Source: Paracamarosporium sp. OC-R06-R3 (lineage: Eukaryota > Ascomycota > Dothideomycetes > Pleosporales > Didymosphaeriaceae). Taken from it: 14,935 nucleotides of DNA. Below the pieces are notes generated by a model. It ran no database searches. It was not told the DNA's origin and worked only from the letters and a program-made list of their open reading frames with translations. The stretch covers positions 316-15,250 of the forward strand of contig JACVRA010000581.1 of NCBI GenBank assembly GCA_019828545.1. Direction: 5' to 3'. Numbering within the stretch: the stretch's first letter is position 1; the number at the start of each line of letters is the position of its first letter. The translations under genes were made by a program, and so were the position numbers. Shown piece after piece: positions 8,169 to 14,935 of the stretch.

Positions 8169-10012
8169 CGAGCCTCAAGGTTGGCCATGAGTCTAGCTTA
8201 CCAAAAGTCGTTTCTTGTACATTACTTCTTCCAGGACTGCTGCCTAGTTGCCAAAGAATGACGTTTCTGTGAACATGGGACAGGACCCGTAATCTTACTG
8301 GTCTAGAATTGCCGTTCTTTAGTCCGCTTAGTGCAAGGTTCCAACTATATATCAGTATTGGGACGCCAAATAACTTTTGCGTACGATTTGGTACACAACA
8401 GGCCCGGACAGCTGTGATCAGGACTGAATCGTAGGTGAGTGATATCAGCAACATTGTAGACTTATCGAGGTAGAAAACTGTAGAGTGATTCAGGCGATCA
8501 ATTGACTACACATATAATCCGTAACATGAATTCATACACTGATGTAAATAAGCATGGTACTATAGTTTCACAACTTGTAAGCTATTTTCTGCCACCACAT
8601 GCTATTACATGGTGTTAGTTGTCAGGGTACTAGACTGACTATCTACTGTCTACTGCTTTATCATGGGAAGCGATTCATTTGGTAGCCGCTAAGGCTGTTT
8701 AACAGGGCTTAGTTGTTTCTCGCTTGAAAGCTAAACCCATGAGCGTAGAAGTGCATCGACATCCTTGATTAAGTGTTCACGCGGCTTACTCATGGGGCTG
8801 ATAATAGGCCACTTAGGATGATGGAGTTTCATATCCGTCGCATCATGGCCTAGCAGGGAACCACTTAGGATTAAGTTGTTGTTGAGCCGGGTTTGGACCA
8901 GGCAGGTAGGCCTTAGGCTCCAAAGCATAACTAAGCACTACGTGCTGTATAATTGCGTCCTGTGTAGCTCTGCTTGTCAGCAGTCCACCACTTGGGATTA
9001 GGATAGAGCTCACCTGCTTTATAAATGGCGATTATTGAAAGCTCGTTATGGGTTTCCCATAGTGAATAAGCTACTTTGGGTTGCGAGAGAGGGTCTATAG
9101 TCGAAATTCCGCTCATGCGTTAGGACCTGAGCTACTGAGATGTCATCGGTGAGACGTGAGGGCTGCCTCCAGATTCCATTGGGTTGGATGTCGGTCATAG
9201 TCACTGTAATCTAAAGCTACATGGAAGAGTTACCGTATAATTAGGTACTTACTAAAGACAGCGGTGACTGTGGTAGGGTTAATTTTTCTTTTTCAAATTT
9301 CTTTTCCACCGCAAAAGATGCTACATGGATGCCACGAGAGAAAAGTCACTTGCTAAAATATAAGACTAAATGACAACCCGATACAGTACCGCTAACACAT
9401 CGGATATTTAGCCGGCGGTATTAATGCATCTTTAAACTTCTTCTAGCATAAGTTACACCGGTAGGTAGCCTCGGGGTGATCAAATTGATAAAAATGGTCA
9501 TTGAGTCTGGGTACTCTTGGTACATAAAATAGTCTAGGTATCCTGAATGCATTAAAGTGTGCTGCTGTTCTTTATTACTTTAGATTGTGCATCTTGAAGA
9601 ATAACGGTAAGGATCTTCATCAAGTTACACTTTCCCCTTTCTCGCTTCCTGTTTCTTCGAAGAATAGTGAAAGAGATGACGACAGTGTCGAAAAGCTGAT
9701 ATAGTAGTGATAATGTCCGTACGTAGTACGGGCAGCTACTAAATGTTTTAAATCAAGTGGCGGCGGTCGCGGGATACCGCACAGGGCAGGGGCACGGGAC
9801 ATGGCCACCGTGCACGAGGATCAAATCAATGTCACCCCTTTTCCTCCGTACGATAGAAAGACAGATAAGACCTGAATAGAATACAGACCCTTTTCTCACC
9901 CGTACAATCGTACAAGCTCTATCCTGTCATATCATGATATGTAGGACTAATAGAGTCCATTCAACAGATAACTCTATTCATGATTAGAACATCTCAATAT
10001 TCAGTGGATATC
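8169..10012. other. Gene-poor region, ~1.8 kb
   Basis: No intact gene. The only possible coding trace is the minus-strand relic at 8731-9116. A pyrimidine-rich tract lies near 9280-9310. Two short perfect inverted repeats occur: CCGTAC/GTACGG at 9717-9731 and a 14-bp palindrome catatcatgatatg at 9928-9941. No terminal repeats, tRNA or transposase recognised. Confidence 0.45.
8731..9116 (-). pseudogene. Possible gene relic with recurring Pro-Lys-Trp motif
   Basis: On the minus strand two adjacent open frames (9116-8931 and 8928-8731) encode YPNPKWW and HHPKWP. A third reading, LNPKWF, lies between them in the remaining frame. The underlying plus-strand word is ccacttaggat at 8809-8819 and 8861-8871 and ccacttgggat at 8988-8998. 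Sites 2 and 3 share 14 of 16 bases (accactt-ggatta context). Spacings of 52 and 127 bp are not multiples of three, so each motif sits in a different frame. This is compatible with a repeat-containing gene eroded by indels, or with a small non-coding repeat. No family recognised and no intact start-to-stop gene. Confidence 0.2.
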
Positions 10013-10375
10013 CTAGGCTTCTTCGTTATTAACCATCTCATCTGCTTCCGTATTTAGCCTGTGGAAGTTAAGTAGCATTTCATGGAGGGAATTTGTCACC
10101 AGCTCAACTTCCTTAATCAGATAAGCACTAGCTCCATGCTTTTTCTTGAGGTAAGCGAGTTCCTGTCTGAGCTGACTGTTCTCCCACGTCTTTTGCTCGA
10201 TCATCTCTGCCAGACGCGGTGTAGGAATCCTGAAGGCTTGGGGCCTTGTGTGCATTTCTTCACCCGTGGTAGGATCTTCCTTACTGGCAACGCGAAAGTT
10301 GATAGGGGTTTCTTTAGATGACGTCTTCCCGGGACTCGTCTCTACCGTAACCTTGCTTCGTTTTGAGTGAAACAT
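10013..10375 (-). CDS. Small coiled-coil protein, conserved-hypothetical type
   Basis: Intronless 120-aa frame from ATG at 10375 to TAG at 10013. Residues 1-50 are polar, basic and probably disordered (KRSKVTVETSPGKTSSK). Residues ~52-80 begin PTPRLAEMIEQKTWENSQLR and continue as a charged heptad-like helix through QELAYLKKKHG. A second amphipathic helix follows at ~84-113 (LIKEVELVTNSLHEMLLNF). From memory, small proteins with a PxPRLAEMIEQK-type segment and a short coiled coil recur as multi-copy hypothetical genes in Dothideomycete genomes; I cannot verify this here, and no function is established to my knowledge. The coiled coil suggests oligomerisation. There is no signal peptide. It stands alone, with spacers of more than 0.8 kb on each side. 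Confidence 0.72.
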   Translation of the reverse strand: MFHSKRSKVTVETSPGKTSSKETPINFRVASKEDPTTGEEMHTRPQAFRIPTPRLAEMIEQKTWENSQLRQELAYLKKKHGASAYLIKEVELVTNSLHEMLLNFHRLNTEADEMVNNEEA

Positions 10376-11189
10376 GATTGGGTAGATTACAGTGGTTATT
10401 AATACAAATTGAAGATGATCTTAACCTGCTTTCTAGATTATATTTGAACATAAGGCGTTGAGAGAGAAGCGTAAATTATAAACTTAACATCGCATGTTAC
10501 GATGCTCAAAAGAATTAGAGGAGTGATTTTCACGCCATGCCATCTTTTTCTAATGTGTCCTCTTTGTTTTGGGTCCCAGATTGCAGACAATTATAGCCTT
10601 CAAGCACGTGAGCCTATCTCAGCACTGAACTACTATAAAAAACCATTTATTAATAGAACTATCACGATATAGTACTATTAAGAAATCTGTATTGAAGAGC
10701 TTCTAAAGCTATGTCGACCGTTTAGTGGAGGAAAACACAAGACAAACATACCTTGCGGTATAGTAGTCTAAATGAGAATAACCAGAATCCGACCTCTTCA
10801 CTCCACCGAGATAGAGTCATTTCGAAAATCGACTTAGCGCAAGCAGAGGCAAAGAAAGCTACTGTTCCTACAAGCTGTTCACAGACGAGAAGTGCTAGGA
10901 TAGTCCCAGAATTCACGTAGAATCATGCCTTGATTAGTCTTTCCACTAGGCATGGTTTGAAATAGAGAATCGGTAAACTTGCAGTTGTAAAACGTGTACC
11001 GCGAAGTTAGATCGCTATAAAACAGGTAAAGGGACCATTTTCTGGTGAGGGTCCCAGATAGTGGACTGAGACACGATCTTAAAATAGCATTGCACAAAAG
11101 CATAAATACATTAGCTGCGCTCCCTTCCATTCTACAAACATCACTACAAATCTACCTATTAATCATCGTCTTATACTCGAATTGTTACA
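10376..11189. other. Intergenic, ~0.8 kb, no gene seen
   Basis: Minus-strand frames at 10722-10916 and 10879-11130 show no recognisable protein. A 9-bp imperfect stem (AATCATGCC/GGCATGGTT, 19-bp loop) lies at 10921-10957. The last ~100 bp before 11190 are C/A-rich (ctacaaacatcactacaaatctacc), typical of a fungal leader upstream of the cupin ATG. Confidence 0.45.
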
Positions 11190-12031
11190 ATGCAAACCTT
11201 CACTGTGGCACTTCTTGCGCTTGCAGTCAGCGGCGCCGCTCAAGCCTACCCTCAGAATCCCAGCTGCACTTCGAGCTCGGTTGCTCAGCCCGATGCTACT
11301 GCGGGTACAGATGCGAGTGCCCAACTCTACAATGACCTCCTTTCAGCGCCCACAGCCATTGAGCGCTTTCGACGGCTGCTCGTCGAAGAAGGGAAGCTCC
11401 GTACTGGGGAAGACCTGAATAAGCTTCTTGTTTTCGACTTCAACGGGGCTTCACCAGTTCAGGGTGCGATGGGTGGAGCTTCTAAGTCATCAGCAAGTGT
11501 TAAACAAGCTTGCAGCCACTATTTGACTGACTTATATAGACCATCGAAACCTATCCTTTCTCCACTGGGCTAGACATTAGCACAACTGTCGTCTTTCTTG
11601 AACCGTGCGGCATCAACACACCTCACATTCATCCCCGTGCAGCAGAGTTTCTTACTCTTGTTGAGGGATCGAATCTCAGATTTGGATCTATCTTAGAGAA
11701 CGGCCTGGTCGAGCCTGGGCAGAACCAGGAGCTTTCGGCAACCTTGAAAAAGTTTCAAGGCACGGTATTCCCTCAAGGGAGCATACACTGGCAGTTCAAT
11801 GATGGATGTGATCGGGCCGTTTTTATTGCATCTTTGAACTCTAACAATCCTGGAACAAGTCAGATGGCCCAGAACTTTTTCGGTTTGAATGCAGCAGTGG
11901 TAAATGCCACCCTTGGCGCACCAAACACTATTGATGGCACCAACATTGAAACGTTCAAGAAAACAATCCCAGCGAATCTGGCACAAGACGTAGGCAGCTG
12001 TCTAGCGAGGTGCAATCTGCAAAGGGTGTAG
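11190..12031 (+). CDS. Secreted germin-like / spherulin-type cupin protein
   Basis: Exon 1 is 11190-11492 and exon 2 is 11540-12031, giving about 264 aa. Residues 1-19 are a signal peptide (MQTFTVALLALAVSGAAQA), so it is exported. The single cupin_1 domain has both conserved metal-site motifs. Motif 1 is G-x4-H-I-H-x4-E-x6-G (His130, His132, Glu137 in NTPHIHPRAAEF). Motif 2 is G-x3-P-x-G-x2-H-x3-N (His184 in FPQGSIHWQFN). All four metal ligands are present, so Mn binding is expected. Plant germins are oxalate oxidases or superoxide dismutases; the activity of fungal spherulin-like proteins is mostly unassigned, so no reaction is claimed. Cysteines near both ends may pair. The intron is forced: the frame stops at 11571 unless bases before 11540 are removed, and CTGAC plus TATAG mark the acceptor. 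The donor is ambiguous: GCAAGT at 11493 (GC-AG, 47 bp) or GTTAAA at 11499 (GT-AG, 41 bp). Both keep phase and differ by two residues. Confidence 0.92.
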
Positions 12032-13162
12032 TAAGGGTATGATGTAATGTCAAAACTGACGTTGTTTTTAATTGCTCCTTTTATGATAGCATCACGTAGT
12101 CTGAGTAGTAATTTAATTAGTTAACCTAACTCACCTCAATTTCGATTAGATGGCCTAACTTCAACTCAATATTAGGATTATCGTGGCTAATTATGATTCC
12201 AAGGGATAAATGGTTTGCAAAACTGATATAGAAAAGTGTTGCTTCCGTTGGAGTATTGGTAATTAGCTATAAGTATTTAATTCATGTTAGAGCCCCAAGC
12301 GACAATGTTACAAAACACAAGTAGTGAGCAGAATGTTTGCAGATATAACGTTCCCCCCTACGTGACGGAAAACCCCCTGTGCAGACATGGAAAATCCACA
12401 ACAACAATTTATCATTCACCCCACAGTTTCCCAAAACTATGTTCAAACCATAAGCATAGTTCTTACGTTCATCCCTAATTATCAACTTAGAACCCAAAAA
12501 TACAACACCATGATCGTGCTGTCGATCATTACTCGTATCCGTCTGCAGCATCATCAACTTCCCACCCCTGCTACTCTGCAATAGGAGCTATTTTAATTCC
12601 TTTCGGAGTCTTTTAACTGTTGTAGCATCAATACAGAATGCTCTCAAGACACTTTATACTTTCCAAACTGTAGTAATATAAGTCCTAAAAGTTTCTCCGT
12701 GAGAGGAAGCGTTATGGCTTCTTAGCGCGGAATCTACATCAAGCTTACTCAGTATTCTATTTGGACACCAGCCACAGGTCACGGGACTAGATGACATAAG
12801 CCACACCAGCAGGGCAAGCCAAGTCCACGACTAGTTCACCTGTGGTACTACTTAGGCATGTTGCACTTTCGTTGCTTTACTTCCGTATTGTTTGCAAGAT
12901 AGTCTGCATCGGGGTTTGGTGCTGTGCCAAAGGCTCCCAATGACGTTCAAGCGACATGAGCGTCGCCTCACCAGTCAGCCTGCGCCACGATGCAGCCTGG
13001 TGGGCAGCGCGTACAACTACTACTGTGCCGCCTTATCACCTTTCGTCCTTCGACGCCTTCTTCCGTTTTGTCGACTTCCGAATGCCTTGCGCTGATGTAC
13101 CGAACAAACCGAACGAGCCACACGTGTCGCGCGTGCCATGAGATCGCATACGACCCATAGCC
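12032..13162. other. Intergenic, ~1.1 kb, promoter side of NLR gene
   Basis: No gene. Frames at 12284-12584 and 12892-13141 overlap one another and look accidental. The first ~150 bp after the cupin stop are AT-rich 3' flank. An in-frame TGA at 13139-13141 lies 21 bp before the ATG at 13163, which fixes the upstream limit of the NLR coding region. Confidence 0.45.
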
Positions 13163-14935
13163 ATGGCTCTCATACGTCTCTTGCAGCGCAAACCAGACGG
13201 CGGCATCGTCTTTCGCGAAACGACTAGCAGCGATGTTCCTGCATACGCAATACTCTCGCATACTTGGGGAGAGGAGGAGGTCGTTTTCCAAGACATGGAA
13301 GACAACGCGGACATTAGCAAGGCTGTTAGCAAGGCTGGGTGGAAGAAAATACAGTTCTGCGTAAAGCAGGCCGCAGCTGATGGACTGCAGTACTTTTGGA
13401 TAGACACCTGCTGCATCGACAAAAAGAACGCGGTCGAACTTAGCGCGGCGATCAACTCTATGTTTCGGTGGTATCAGAACGCCGTGCGCTGCTATGTCTA
13501 CCTTTCAGATGTCTCCAAAGCTGATAGTGTGGACGATGAAAGGGTATGGAAGGAGGCATTTAGGACGAGTCGGTGGTTTACTCGAGGCTGGACGCTTCAA
13601 GAGCTCATCGCACCAAGGCTGGTTGACTTCTTTGGCTCAGAGGGTGGGCGACTTGGGAGCAAGTTATCGCTAGCGTCTGAGATACACGAGATTACTGGCA
13701 TTGCAAAGAACGCTCTTCAAGGCGAAGCACTGTCAAGTTTTAGCATCAAGGAGCGGAGGTCCTGGGCAGAGCGCCGTAATACTACGATTGAAGAGGATGA
13801 AGCCTACTGTTTACTCGGGATTTTCGATGTTTCTATGGCACTGATCTATGGAGAGAGAAGGGATCAAGCATTCCGGCGGCTGGAGGAAGAGATCTACAAG
13901 TTGTACAAGGGTGATTAGACCTCTGCCTAGATGTGCTAATTAATTGAAGCAATAGACTGACTAGCATAGGTGTTGATTTCGAACGATATGCCGTCCGGCT
14001 CAACCTCGCATCGATCCCTGAAGCTGCACAATTTGTGGCTAGAGAGGAGGAGCTGTCAAAAATGCATGAGCTACTTTATGGTCATGGTCGTACTAGCCGA
14101 GTAGCGGTAGTTCTGCACGGACTTGGAGGGATTGGAAAGACCCAGCTAGCGATCAAATACATCAGAAAGCATAAAGAGAAGTACACAGCAATATTCTGGC
14201 TAAATGCGAACGATGAAGACTCTCTCCGGCTCAGCTTTCGCGACATCGCTCAGCAAATCCTGACGCGTCACCCTTCGACTAAATTACTTCGTAACGTGGA
14301 CTTGGAAGGAGACCTTAACCGAGTAGTTAGTGCAGTCAAAACCTGGCTTAATCTCCATGACAATACGTGTTGGCTAATGGTTTATGACAACTACGACAAT
14401 CCCCGAACCGCTAACTATTTCGACCGCTCGACAGTGGATGTGCGTCAATATCTACCAGAAAGTGACCAGGGCTCGGTAATCATCACGACGCGGTCAGCAA
14501 ATGTGACCCAAGGGCGGCGTCTTCAAATTCAGAAGTTGACAAGCCTTGAGGATGGGCTCAAGATCTTATCAAACATGTCTAGAAGAGGAGACATCAATGA
14601 CGGTATGTTCCTGAGGCACGAGATAATTCAAACAGAGCTGACAAGATAGATCCTGACGCAAAAGCGCTTGTTATGAAGCTGGACGGCTTACCACTTGCTC
14701 TCTCCACAGCCGGGGCTTACCTTGAGCACGTGACGACTAGCTTCGCGGAATATCTTCGGCTATACGAGGCATCCTGGTTGAAACTCCAGAAGACGAGCCC
14801 ACAATTAAACTCTTACGAAGACCGCTCGCTATACACAACATGGCAGGTCACCTTCGATCGAATTCAAAAACAGAATGCGGCATCAGCCCAGTTGCTCAAG
14901 CTGTGGGCATATTTTGATAAGCAAGATATGTGGTT
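13163..14935 (+). CDS. Fungal NLR: HET domain + NB-ARC ATPase, 3' end outside window
   Basis: Exons are 13163-13910, 13970-14602 and 14650 to the right edge; about 555 residues are visible. Introns are 59 and 47 bp (GTGATT...CATAG and GTATGT...GATAG, both with CTGAC branch sites). Residues ~27-154 are a HET domain (YAILSHTWG, WIDTCCIDK, YVYLSDV, RGWTLQELIAP), the cell-death inducing module of heterokaryon incompatibility. Residues ~205-245 carry the usual post-HET signature (EDEAYCLLGIFDVSMALIYGE). NB-ARC follows: Walker A GLGGIGKT with Lys306, Walker B-like WLMVYDN (Asp389), SVIITTRS ending Arg424, and GLPLAL at 473-478. The catalytic motifs look intact. In this family the C-terminus is normally a TPR, ankyrin or WD array that senses the trigger; here it lies beyond 14935. 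ATG 13163 has a strong context (ccATGG) and an in-frame stop just upstream. The likely role is cytosolic allorecognition or immune-like signalling ending in programmed cell death. Which allele or partner it recognises cannot be told. Confidence 0.93.

Noticed and set aside
8068..8454. 128-codon minus-strand open frame
   Set aside because: Antisense to the C-terminal exon of the serine hydrolase for part of its length, with no recognisable domain or intron logic; treated as a shadow.
9620..9808. 62-codon minus-strand frame rich in Ser/Leu
   Set aside because: Short, low complexity and unsupported by any neighbour or motif.
9928..9941. 14-bp perfect palindrome catatcatgatatg
   Set aside because: An AT-rich palindrome of this length is expected by chance in a window of this size, and it has no associated gene start.
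8169..10012. Repeat-induced point mutation (RIP) of a transposon
   Set aside because: The region is gene-poor but not strongly AT-skewed or TpA-saturated by eye, and no transposase or terminal repeat could be recognised; dinucleotide indices would need to be computed.
10921..10957. Imperfect 9-bp stem with 19-bp loop
   Set aside because: Too short and mismatched to call a transposon end, terminator or RNA structure.
12968..13455. Overlapping minus-strand frames of 107 and 139 codons
   Set aside because: They lie opposite the start and HET domain of the NLR gene, which is strongly supported on the plus strand; their composition follows from the complementary codons.
1..14935. Secondary-metabolite cluster built around the O-methyltransferase
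   Set aside because: No PKS, NRPS, terpene synthase, P450, transporter or cluster transcription factor is present; one tailoring-type gene is not a cluster.
1..14935. CRISPR arrays, tRNA or rRNA genes, bacterial operons or phage genes
   Set aside because: No array of direct repeats with spacers, no tRNA T-loop/cloverleaf pattern and no ribosomal sequence was seen; spliceosomal introns show a eukaryotic genome.

Overview
The window looks like nuclear DNA of a filamentous ascomycete (Pezizomycotina), and I lean towards a Dothideomycete such as a member of the Pleosporales. The evidence is a HET domain fused to an NB-ARC domain, many short introns (about 43-72 bp) with GTAAGT/GTATGT-like donors and CTGAC-like branch sites just before the TAG/CAG acceptors, a fungal plant-type O-methyltransferase, and a spherulin/germin-like secreted cupin. 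The genus is inference; no organism-specific marker is visible.

Layout, left to right. (1) 1-413: the 3' end of a tetratricopeptide (TPR) gene of the kind that closes fungal NLR-like proteins. An exact 47-bp tandem duplication spans its stop codon. (2) 1070-2517: a five-exon S-adenosylmethionine-dependent O-methyltransferase, 417 aa. (3) 3446-4051: an intronless, very acidic Asp/Ser-repeat protein with a basic tail, 201 aa. (4) 4393-5559: a hard-to-read stretch with protein-like segments in more than one frame, possibly a decayed gene. (5) 5521-6273, minus strand: a candidate small secreted protein that only appears after splicing, because its signal peptide sits in a separate 58-bp exon. (6) 6806-8168: a two-exon serine beta-lactamase-like hydrolase/transferase, 431 aa. 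(7) 8169-10012: no intact gene, only a possible minus-strand relic with a recurring Pro-Lys-Trp motif. (8) 10013-10375, minus strand: a small coiled-coil protein. (9) 11190-12031: a secreted germin-like cupin with both metal-binding motifs intact and an unusual first-intron donor, probably GC-AG. (10) 13163 to the right edge: the HET and NB-ARC part of a fungal NLR, cut off before its C-terminal repeats.

The genes do not form one obvious pathway. The methyltransferase, the serine hydrolase and the cupin could belong to secondary metabolism or the extracellular enzyme set, but there is no polyketide synthase, NRPS, P450, transporter or cluster regulator to tie them together. The more notable pattern is an accessory-type neighbourhood: NLR-type gene pieces at both ends on the same strand, low gene density, lineage-specific-looking small proteins, and short tandem duplications. 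Introns and starts were assigned by eye from frame continuity and splice consensus; no transcript or homology search was available.
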